NCBI GenBank assembly: GCA_003233295.1
Contig: QILJ01000545.1
Location: 1 to 9,456 of the forward strand
Reading direction: 5' to 3'
DNA: 9,456 nucleotides
From: Ignavibacteria bacterium
Lineage (GTDB): Bacteria > Bacteroidota > Ignavibacteria > Ignavibacteriales > Melioribacteraceae
The first letter of the stretch is position 1. The number at the start of each line of letters is the position of its first letter. Of the stretch, positions 1-6,614 are shown piece by piece. Under the pieces are notes generated by a model that saw only the letters and a list, made by a program, of their open reading frames with translations, had not been told where the DNA came from and did not search any database. Position numbers and translations under genes: made by a program.

Positions 1-1
1 T

Positions 2-199
2 AAATATATAAGAAACAGTTTAATAGAAGCAACGTGGATTGCTATAAAGAAAGATCCCGCTCTACAGATGGCATATGGGAAATTATTAAGCAGAATGCCC
101 GGTAATAAAGCGATAATTAGAGTAAGTAAAAAATTATTGAATAGAATACGTTTGGTGTGGAAAAATCAACAACCTTATGTTCTTTCGGTTGTTGAATAA
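2..199 (+). CDS. IS110-family transposase, C-terminal fragment (5' end outside window)
   Basis: The reading frame is open from the window edge to a TAA at 197-199 and gives 65 residues. It begins KYIRNSLIEATWIAI, continues KKDPALQMAYGKLLSRMPG, then NKAIIRVSKKLLNRIRLVW, and ends YVLSVVE. This is the pattern at the end of the Transposase_20 (IS116/IS110/IS902) domain: an L..A.W.A...DP.L...Y..L segment, a G-N/K-K-A-I/V stretch, and a V..KLL.RI helix. The family moves DNA with a DEDD RuvC-like domain plus a serine in Transposase_20, guided in characterised members by a bridge RNA. The RuvC-like domain and the catalytic serine lie outside the window, so activity cannot be judged. No frameshift or internal stop is seen in the visible part. 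The family call comes from pattern recognition only. The subgroup (IS110 or IS1111) cannot be decided here. Confidence 0.85.
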   Translation, partial: KYIRNSLIEATWIAIKKDPALQMAYGKLLSRMPGNKAIIRVSKKLLNRIRLVWKNQQPYVLSVVE

Positions 200-585
200 A
201 GTACTAACAAGTAATAATAGTTCTTTCTAAAATATTGTTTTTTGTGTTGACCGTTTTTCGTCATTGCAAGCATTTGAGTTATTATTTTCGGATCATTTGC
301 ATTGTTTTTCGGAGTGTGCGGCGACACGTAATTATTTTTAATATCAATTTTGCAGCACCTCAAAGAAATAGTCGAGGAAGACTGTTGATGACAGTATGAG
401 ATAATATTATTAGAAAGGATAAAAAGGATTTTATAGTTTATGTGAAACTTTTAATCTAAATTGCGTAGGATGTCTAAAGTAAAGCCAAGTATCATTTGGC
501 TAGATACTTGACTTTTAACATAACAATGACATCTCAATAGATTAGGATTTGTAATTTTATAAAGGCATTATATACCAAAATCACC
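200..585. other. Non-coding stretch after IS110-type transposase; possible element right end
   Basis: No convincing gene lies in these 386 bases. A 62-codon minus-strand frame (363-175) overlaps the transposase end and has no recognisable content. Visible structure includes a short dyad ACTGT/ACAGT (381-385 and 391-395), a perfect 10-base palindrome ATAATATTAT (401-410), and a larger nested inverted repeat at 469-533 that is listed separately. IS110-family elements usually lack clear terminal inverted repeats, so the element end cannot be placed by eye. The later part must also carry the promoter of the dipeptidase gene, but no good TAnnTTTG match with a TTG at 17-23 bases was found there. 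Confidence 0.5.
469..533. repeat. Nested inverted repeat with two mutually exclusive hairpins
   Basis: The outer arms are GATGTC (469-474) and GACATC (528-533), a perfect 6-base match. The inner arms are AAAGCCAAGTATC (481-493) and GATACTTGACTTT (503-515), which pair at 12 of 13 positions around a 9-base loop. Part of the left arm and the loop can instead pair as AGCCAA (483-488) with TTGGCT (496-501), which would break the inner stem. The right arm is followed by only one further T, so it is a poor intrinsic terminator. It could be an RNA structure of the preceding mobile element, a leader structure before the dipeptidase gene (start at 586), or a protein-binding dyad. The sequence does not decide between these. 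Confidence 0.6.
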
Positions 586-1194
586 ATGAAAATTTATAAA
601 GCATTATTTGTCATTTTAATCCTTTCCGTTATCTCACTAAAGGCGCAGAGCGATACACTTATTGTCCCTCTGGCAAGTATCGATTCAACGATAGCAACCG
701 ATGTAAGATATGCCACGACTAATAATTTTACCGGACAGGTTTTATATCCAACGGATAAAGTTTACATAAGAAAAATTGTTGGTAAGGCATTAGCAAAAGT
801 ACAAACATATCTACGTGATAAATATAATCTACGGATAAAAGTGTTTGACGGCTACCGCCCGCTTTCTGTACAGAAAAAAATGTGGAAGATAATGCCGGAT
901 AATAGATATGTTGCAGACCCGGCAAAAGGTTCACGGCATAACAGAGGCGCAGCTGTTGATCTTACAATTATTGATTCAACCGGAGCAGAACTTGATATGG
1001 GAACCGGATACGATAATTTTACCGAGAAAGCTCACTATGATTATCCTGATCTGCCGGACAAGATAAAATCGAACAGAAAACTTCTGCGTGATACGATGAT
1101 CAAATTTGGATTTCAACCGATAGAAACCGAGTGGTGGCATTTTGATTTTAAGGGATGGAAAAACTTTTCAATCCTTGATTATCAGATCAACTGA
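586..1194 (+). CDS. D-alanyl-D-alanine dipeptidase (peptidase M15D, VanX/DdpX type), exported
   Basis: This 202-residue zinc dipeptidase hydrolyses D-Ala-D-Ala. Residues 1-20 form a signal peptide (basic start, hydrophobic core 6-18, likely cleavage after A20 before Q21), so it probably acts in the periplasm. The family motifs are complete. SRHNRGAAVD at 116-125 supplies zinc ligands H118 and D125. ETEWWHF at 180-186 supplies the catalytic base E182 and the third zinc ligand H185. DGYRP at 88-92 carries the arginine (R91) that corresponds to VanX Arg71. Length equals that of VanX (about 200). No vanH or vanA ligase is next to it, so dipeptide turnover or recycling is more likely than glycopeptide resistance. 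The ATG has no Shine-Dalgarno sequence upstream (AATCACC precedes it). The gene stands alone, and its last 8 bases overlap the end of the convergent kinase gene. Confidence 0.93.
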   Translation: MKIYKALFVILILSVISLKAQSDTLIVPLASIDSTIATDVRYATTNNFTGQVLYPTDKVYIRKIVGKALAKVQTYLRDKYNLRIKVFDGYRPLSVQKKMWKIMPDNRYVADPAKGSRHNRGAAVDLTIIDSTGAELDMGTGYDNFTEKAHYDYPDLPDKIKSNRKLLRDTMIKFGFQPIETEWWHFDFKGWKNFSILDYQIN

Positions 1195-4100
1195 CAAAAG
1201 CTTTTTGAAGTGATTTCTCAATTGCTGTTTTGAATGTTGCCAAACCGACTGGTTTTTTAAATGCATATTCTATTCCAAGTTGATTGTAATCATCAACAAT
1301 ACTTTGGGTCAAATCGCTGCTGAGAATAATTACCGGCGGTTTATAAGTAAGATCCGAGAGTTTCAACTGCTTCACAAGTTCATAACCGCTCATCTTAGGC
1401 ATATTATGATCGGAAATAACCAATGCAGGTGAGTTAGTTTTGATCTTTTCAAAAGCTTCTGCGCCGTTAGCAGCCGTATCAATTTCAAACCCCGGTACCA
1501 TGCTCTTTAACAATTTTGAGTAAAGTATCCTGTCGTGTGTTGAGTCATCGACCAGTAGAATTCTTGTTGATGAAACAGGAAGTGTGAACTTGAAAGTTGT
1601 TCCGGATCCATATTGACTTTCAACGGAGATCTCGCCGCCATGCTTTTCTACAATTTCTTTACACAATGATAATCCCAAGCCGCTTCCTTTTTCGCCGGCA
1701 GTACCTGTAGTTGTATGTTTAGTCGCGACTGTAAAGAGCTTGTCTATATCTTCTTGCTTGATCCCAATTCCAGTATCGGAAACGCTGAATTCTATCTGCT
1801 TCTTATCAATTAGAGGTTTAGCAGAGATCGTGATCTTGCCTCCTTCATTGGTAAACTTGATAGCATTCGAGATCAGATTGTTGAATACCTGCAGAAGGAG
1901 GTTACTATCAGCATGAACTGAAAGATCTTTACCCACTTCAGAAACCAATTCAATATTTTTCTGCATTGCAGCACCGGTAAGCATTTGGAATGCTTTATTT
2001 ATAATTCCGCTTGCGTTTAGTTTTTCAGCAACGAAATCAATTCTACCGGTCTGTAGTCTTGTCCAATCCAGTAATGAGTTGACAAGTGAAAGCATATTCT
2101 TAGCAGATTCCTGAATAAAGTTTATATATTGAACTTGCTTATCTTCCGGAAGATCTCTCTCAGTAAGCAGCAGATCTGTGAAACCGAGTATTGAACTGAA
2201 CGGCGATCTAAGATCATGTGAAACAATCGAAATGAACCTGTCTTTTGATTCATTCAATGATTTCAGTTCTTCCGTCGATTTTCTTATTTTTTCTTCACTC
2301 TGTTTGCTTAGTGTTACGTCACTAACAAGACCGTAAATTCTTTCGATCCTACCTTCTCTATTCCTGATAATACTCAATTTGTTTTTTATCCAAAATTTGT
2401 TAACTATTCTGTATTCAACCTCTCCGCTGCTTTTTGTCGGATCTTTATAAATTCTTTGAATATTTCTAATGACCTCTTTTTTATCGTCCGGATGAATTAT
2501 TTTTATCCAGAATTTAGGATTATTGATAAATTCTTCACTCTCATATCCGGTTATCCTTTTAATGGCGGCAGTATAAAAAACTTGTTTGAGTTTGCCGTCA
2601 ACTAACTCAGCTGTCCACATGGAATCATTGATATTTTCAGTGATATTTCTATATTTTTCCTCAGAGTTTGCCAAAGCCTTTAAGAAATTCTGCTGCTCGG
2701 TAATATCACGATAAGAGGCAACGACATAAAATTCTTTTGCGGAACTGAAAGACTTAACAGATTTCTCTACAATTATAGTTGTACCGTCTTTTCTAACTCC
2801 GTTAAAAATATACTTTGATGGTGATTCTTCCCCTTTCTCGCTGTCTTCAATATACTTTGCCACCCTGTAAAGATCATTGTTGGATACAAAATCGAGAGGA
2901 TCTTTTCCAAGGATCTCATCTACACTATCGTAACCGAACATTTTAACAAAGGACTCATTTGCCAACGTGTATTTTCTATTCTTCTGAACGGTAATTCCAT
3001 CATGAGAAGTTTGGAAAACCGAGCGGATCATCAAGAAGTCATTTTCAGCTTTTTTAGTTTCTGTAATATCCGTGAATACAGAAGTGTAATATTTAGGTTT
3101 CCCGTCAAAGTCAAAAACTGCTGTGAAGTTAGCAAGAACATATACTTTTTCTTTATCTTTTTTAAGAAGTGTAAGCTCAATTGCTTCATTCTGTTCTTCT
3201 ATTATCTTCTGAATATCCGGAATATCTTCATTCATACTTTCAAGATCAATCAGATCCATCAAATTCAAGTTCAGCAATTCTTCTTCAGTGTATCCGAATT
3301 CTTTTACAAAATAGGGATTAACGTAATTGATATTCCCTTCAATGCTGAACGTACAGATAAACTCGCGGGTATTAGTAACGATATTTCTAAAACTTTCTTC
3401 CGATCTTCTCAGATCACTCTCTAAATTCACCTTGTCTGTAATATCAGAACAAAGGGCAACCAGTGAACTTTCATCTTCGTTAGTAAGAGAAATACTCATC
3501 TCGATTATCTTTGTAGTATTGTTCGACTCAATCTTTAGCTGAGTTTTGAATGTTTTTGAGGTCTTCAAATTATCAAGCAGATTCTCAAAATAAATTTGAT
3601 CGATTTCCGGCAGAATATTGCCAATAAACTTTCCGAAAACCTGACTTTTTGTAAATCCGAATAATTCAATTGCGGAATCGTTCCAAAATGTAATGTTTCC
3701 TTTCAGATTAATTCTGATCACTGCGTCTACAATTGCAGAAGTTATACTTCGGTAAGCTTTTAATTCCTGTATTTCACTCTTCAGGTTTGTGAATTTCTCG
3801 CGTTCTTCTGAATTATCTTTGAATAGAATGAAGAAATATTTTATCTTCACCGATTTTTCAACAATAGGGATTAATGTTAATGCAAAATCACCGCCGAATT
3901 TATGCTCTTTTTGAGGCAGTTCGATGGTTCGCGGTTTTTTATCCTTAACAACTTCAACCAGAGTTTGCTCAATTAAATTCGCGTTGAGATCGGTGAAAAG
4001 ATCAAAAAGTGTTTTACCCGCAGTTTTAATAACGGGATGGTTTGGTCTAAGCATCTCATTGGGGAGGGTGTATTTGATGTTACCGTAAATATCGGTAACT

Positions 4101-4549
4101 AAAAAATAATCTGATATGGAAGAAAGTAAACTATTGAATATTTCCGAGCGGAATATTTTGTCGGGTGAAGATTCCGTTGAGGTTTTGAAGTCTTCAATTA
4201 CAATTATTCCACCTTCAAATTTATCATTTATTATGATTGGGGTTCCTTTAACTACAATTACTAATTCGGTATTACCAAACGATTTTTGAACTGATATTTC
4301 GGTTTCGAAAGGAATTCCTTCTTTGAAATATTCTAAGTCGTTTTTAACTTCATCTGAATGGAAAGCATCGAGTGTAAAGATATTTTTCCCGATAAGATTG
4401 GTTTTTCCCTCATATTCAAATATTCCAAACTGAAGAGCGGATTGATTCACCCCTTCAATCTCAAAATTTGAATTCAGAGTCAGAATTCCAACCGGCGCAT
4501 TTTCAAAAATCCGCCTGATTTGATTTTCGGATATGTTCTCCACAGCCAC
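1187..4549 (-). CDS. Soluble multi-PAS hybrid sensor histidine kinase with C-terminal receiver
   Basis: This is a 1120-residue cytoplasmic sensor kinase with no signal peptide or membrane segment. Domains in order are six PAS/PAC repeats (about 8-122, 133-250, 264-375, 380-500, 503-620 and 626-750), a short coiled-coil (751-770), HisKA with phospho-accepting H778 in VSHDLRSPFSSILGF, and HATPase_c. The HATPase has N-box NNLISNAIKF (890-899), G1 DTGIGI (925-930) and G2 GSGLGLSL (955-962). A CheY-like receiver follows (about 996-1115) with acidic pair D1001/D1002, phospho-acceptor D1047 and K1099-P1100. All catalytic residues are present. The sixth PAS has the HPDD signature of PAS_3 repeats. 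The receiver is the last domain, so phosphate probably passes to an Hpt protein or separate regulator that is not in the window. The start is GTG at 4549-4547, with GGA six bases before it. No earlier start is open. The signal sensed is unknown. Confidence 0.95.
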   Translation of the reverse strand: MAVENISENQIRRIFENAPVGILTLNSNFEIEGVNQSALQFGIFEYEGKTNLIGKNIFTLDAFHSDEVKNDLEYFKEGIPFETEISVQKSFGNTELVIVVKGTPIIINDKFEGGIIVIEDFKTSTESSPDKIFRSEIFNSLLSSISDYFLVTDIYGNIKYTLPNEMLRPNHPVIKTAGKTLFDLFTDLNANLIEQTLVEVVKDKKPRTIELPQKEHKFGGDFALTLIPIVEKSVKIKYFFILFKDNSEEREKFTNLKSEIQELKAYRSITSAIVDAVIRINLKGNITFWNDSAIELFGFTKSQVFGKFIGNILPEIDQIYFENLLDNLKTSKTFKTQLKIESNNTTKIIEMSISLTNEDESSLVALCSDITDKVNLESDLRRSEESFRNIVTNTREFICTFSIEGNINYVNPYFVKEFGYTEEELLNLNLMDLIDLESMNEDIPDIQKIIEEQNEAIELTLLKKDKEKVYVLANFTAVFDFDGKPKYYTSVFTDITETKKAENDFLMIRSVFQTSHDGITVQKNRKYTLANESFVKMFGYDSVDEILGKDPLDFVSNNDLYRVAKYIEDSEKGEESPSKYIFNGVRKDGTTIIVEKSVKSFSSAKEFYVVASYRDITEQQNFLKALANSEEKYRNITENINDSMWTAELVDGKLKQVFYTAAIKRITGYESEEFINNPKFWIKIIHPDDKKEVIRNIQRIYKDPTKSSGEVEYRIVNKFWIKNKLSIIRNREGRIERIYGLVSDVTLSKQSEEKIRKSTEELKSLNESKDRFISIVSHDLRSPFSSILGFTDLLLTERDLPEDKQVQYINFIQESAKNMLSLVNSLLDWTRLQTGRIDFVAEKLNASGIINKAFQMLTGAAMQKNIELVSEVGKDLSVHADSNLLLQVFNNLISNAIKFTNEGGKITISAKPLIDKKQIEFSVSDTGIGIKQEDIDKLFTVATKHTTTGTAGEKGSGLGLSLCKEIVEKHGGEISVESQYGSGTTFKFTLPVSSTRILLVDDSTHDRILYSKLLKSMVPGFEIDTAANGAEAFEKIKTNSPALVISDHNMPKMSGYELVKQLKLSDLTYKPPVIILSSDLTQSIVDDYNQLGIEYAFKKPVGLATFKTAIEKSLQKAFVS

Positions 4550-4606
4550 TTTGTTTCCTAATTGTATTATTTAATTAAAAACGCTTAGATAGTTCGTCTT
4601 TTGGCT

Positions 4607-4635
4607 GGGAGTTACAAATCAGATTTGCAACACCC
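4607..4635. repeat. 29-base near-palindrome upstream of the kinase gene
   Basis: The arms GGGAGTTACAAATC (4607-4620) and GATTTGCAACACCC (4622-4635) match at 12 of 14 positions around a single central base. A one-base loop is too tight for a full RNA hairpin, so a DNA dyad bound by a dimeric regulator or the remnant of a dispersed palindromic repeat is more likely than a terminator. It lies 58 bases upstream of the GTG start, in the region where a promoter or operator would sit. Which explanation is right cannot be seen from one copy. Confidence 0.55.
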
Positions 4636-4853
4636 TTAAAAATCAAAAGTCATTCCATAAAAAACCTTCGAAAACGAGTTGAATTTATCAATTTATCCCT
4701 TACTTAATGCTCATTTCGAGAAGATATGTTATATAATAAGACATAAAAAAACAAGAGATATCATCATAAAACGAAAAATTTAGTGATAATTCTGTAAAAA
4801 TCGTGAATTTGAAGGGGAATAAGTTCTAAAATATTGTTTCATAGCTTTCCATA

Positions 4854-4890
4854 AAAAACGGCGCTTTGGTTAGACCAAAACACCGTTTTT
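4854..4890 (-). terminator. Intrinsic terminator of pckA
   Basis: Seventeen-base arms (4854-4870 and 4874-4890) surround a 3-base loop. Read on the minus strand the two imperfect positions become U-G wobbles, so the stem is continuous, and it runs into a T tract (six T from 4858 to 4853). Read on the + strand the same positions are C-A mismatches. It begins 22 bases after the pckA stop codon, which fits termination of pckA. It should separate pckA from the kinase gene downstream. Confidence 0.88.
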
Positions 4891-4912
4891 AGATAAATTC
4901 AAAAGAATTTTC

Positions 4913-6532
4913 TTATAGTTGAGGTCCGGCAGCTACAAGTGCTTTACCTTCTTCATTATCGGTATATTGTTCAAAATTCTTGATGAATAATTGGGCAAGT
5001 TCATTTACTTTTTTATCCCATTCTGAAGGATCGGTATAAGTATCGCGAGGATCAAGGATTCCAGCATCAACTCCTGGTAATGAGGTTGGAACTTCCAAAT
5101 TAAAGATAGGAAGTGTTTTTGTATCAGTATTCTCAATTGAACCGTCGAGAATTGCATCAATTATTCCGCGTGTATCCTTGATAGAAATTCTCTTTCCCGT
5201 TCCATTCCAGCCGGTATTTACCAAATATGCTTTCGCATTATTCGCTTCCATTCTTTTTACTAATTCCTCCCCGTATTTTGTTGGGTGAAGAAGTAAGAAC
5301 GCTGCACCGAAACATGCTGAAAAAGTCGGCTGCGGAGAGGTTACGCCTCGTTCAGTACCGGCTAATTTTGCTGTAAATCCTGAAAGAAAATGATATTTTG
5401 TCTGTTCCGGAGTTAATTTAGAAACCGGAGGCATTACACCAAAAGCATCAGCAGTTAAAAAAATTACCTTATCTGCATGACCAGCTTTTGAAACCGGCTT
5501 AACGATATTCTCAATATGATAGATCGGATACGATACACGGGTATTCTGTGTAACTGATGTATCGGTAAAATCGATCTTTCCATTTTCGTCAAGAGTAACA
5601 TTTTCTAAAAGCGCATCTCTTTTTATTGCATTATAAATATCAGGCTCAGATTCTTTATCAAGGTTAATTGTTTTAGCGTAACATCCGCCTTCAAAGTTGA
5701 ACACACCGTCATCGTCCCATCCGTGCTCGTCGTCACCAATCAACGCTCTTTTAGGATCGGTTGAAAGAGTGGTTTTTCCAGTGCCGGATAATCCGAAAAA
5801 GATTGCAACATCACCTTCTTTACCAACATTTGCAGAACAGTGCATAGATGCAATTCCTTTTAGAGGAAGATAATAATTCATAACTGAGAAAATTCCTTTT
5901 TTCATTTCGCCGCCGTACCAAGTACCGCCGATAACAGCTCTTCCTTTGGTAAGGTTAAACGCAGCAAAATTTTCTGAATTCAGAGGAACACCATCAGCTC
6001 TCTTCATATTCTGCCAATCTTTATTTACCGCTTTAGAAGCATTTAGTACAATAAAGTCAGGTTCAAAATCTTCAAGTTCTTCTTCTGTAGGGCGAATGAA
6101 CATATTTTTAACAAAATGTGCCTGCCATGCAACTTCCATAATGAAGCGAACTTTGAGTCTTGTGTTCTCGTTAGCGCCTGCAAAACCGTCAACCACATAT
6201 AATTTTTTCTCCGAGAGTTGATCAGCGCCAATTTTATATAAATGATCCCATACTTCATTATCGATAGGCTTATTATCAGAAGATTTAGCTTGGCTAGCCC
6301 ACCAAACATTGTTTTTAACATTATCATCAATAACAATGTATTTATCTTTTGGGGATCTTCCGGTGAATATACCGGTCATTACATTTACTGCTCCTAGCTC
6401 TGAAAGCTGTCCTTTTTCATATCCTTCCAGCGAAGGATCGAGTTCAGCTTCATAAAGATAATCATAAGAAGGGTTATGAATTATCTCTTTTACATCGGTA
6501 ATTCCATACTGTGATAGGTCTAAGTTTTTCAT
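4913..6532 (-). CDS. pckA: Phosphoenolpyruvate carboxykinase (ATP)
   Basis: This enzyme (EC 4.1.1.49) interconverts oxaloacetate and ATP with phosphoenolpyruvate, CO2 and ADP in the cytoplasm, the entry step of gluconeogenesis. The protein has 539 residues, the normal length for the ATP-type family (about 530-540). Visible motifs match E. coli PckA almost position for position: substrate arginine R59 in TGRSPKDK, Y206 and K211/K212 in WYGGEMKKG, metal ligand H231, P-loop [11 protein letters not shown] (247-257, K253), kinase-2 motif LIGDDEHGW (264-272, D267/D268), and R332 in NTRVSYP. The ATP rather than GTP type is shown by this P-loop and overall pattern. The ATG at 6532-6530 has GGA five bases upstream. 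A candidate promoter lies in the 82-base gap after waaA, and a strong terminator follows, so it is probably a single-gene transcription unit. No defect was seen. Confidence 0.98.
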   Translation of the reverse strand: MKNLDLSQYGITDVKEIIHNPSYDYLYEAELDPSLEGYEKGQLSELGAVNVMTGIFTGRSPKDKYIVIDDNVKNNVWWASQAKSSDNKPIDNEVWDHLYKIGADQLSEKKLYVVDGFAGANENTRLKVRFIMEVAWQAHFVKNMFIRPTEEELEDFEPDFIVLNASKAVNKDWQNMKRADGVPLNSENFAAFNLTKGRAVIGGTWYGGEMKKGIFSVMNYYLPLKGIASMHCSANVGKEGDVAIFFGLSGTGKTTLSTDPKRALIGDDEHGWDDDGVFNFEGGCYAKTINLDKESEPDIYNAIKRDALLENVTLDENGKIDFTDTSVTQNTRVSYPIYHIENIVKPVSKAGHADKVIFLTADAFGVMPPVSKLTPEQTKYHFLSGFTAKLAGTERGVTSPQPTFSACFGAAFLLLHPTKYGEELVKRMEANNAKAYLVNTGWNGTGKRISIKDTRGIIDAILDGSIENTDTKTLPIFNLEVPTSLPGVDAGILDPRDTYTDPSEWDKKVNELAQLFIKNFEQYTDNEEGKALVAAGPQL

Positions 6533-6572
6533 GCTTGTCCGTTGATTAGTTATTTAAAAATAATTTATTTGC

Positions 6573-6603
6573 CAAAAGTAAAGAATGAAGCCTATTTATT
6601 CAA
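6573..6603 (-). promoter_or_regulatory. Bacteroidota-type promoter of pckA
   Basis: On the minus strand TTG (6603-6601) is followed after exactly 20 bases by TACTTTTG (6580-6573), a full match to the Bacteroidota -7 box TAnnTTTG with the -33 TTG at the expected distance. Transcription would start near 6567, leaving a leader of about 35 bases before the pckA ATG at 6532. The same arrangement with the same spacing occurs at two other genes in this window. It is a sequence match only, with no transcript evidence. Confidence 0.65.
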
Positions 6604-6614
6604 GGTAAATCCGA

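Larger units (their letters stand above)
4550..4912. other. Intergenic region between pckA and the kinase gene
   Basis: These 363 AT-rich bases contain no supportable gene. They hold the intrinsic terminator of pckA (4854-4890) and a near-palindrome (4607-4635) that lies 58 bases before the kinase start. There are also two short direct repeats: TTCCATAAAAAAC occurs at 4653-4665 and 4847-4859, and TTCTAAAATATTGTTT occurs at 4824-4839 and again at 225-240. The promoter of the kinase gene should be here. No perfect TAnnTTTG box was found on the minus strand, so the promoter is unresolved. A TCC at 4556-4558 reads as GGA on the minus strand and serves as the ribosome site for the GTG start. Confidence 0.6.

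Noticed and set aside
175..363. Minus-strand frame of 62 codons after the transposase
   Set aside because: It overlaps the transposase 3' end on the opposite strand, has no ribosome site or family pattern, and its composition looks like translated non-coding AT-rich DNA.
586..1194. Vancomycin resistance determinant
   Set aside because: VanX activity alone does not give resistance, there is no vanH/vanA nearby, the enzyme is exported, and a Gram-negative outer membrane is implied by the LPS genes.
3002..3542. Two plus-strand frames inside the kinase gene
   Set aside because: They are antisense shadows of PAS-coding sequence, rich in Phe and Ile, with no promoter or ribosome site.
5946..6336. 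Frames opposite to and shifted within pckA
   Set aside because: The true pckA frame is intact and highly conserved through this region, so these are shadows.
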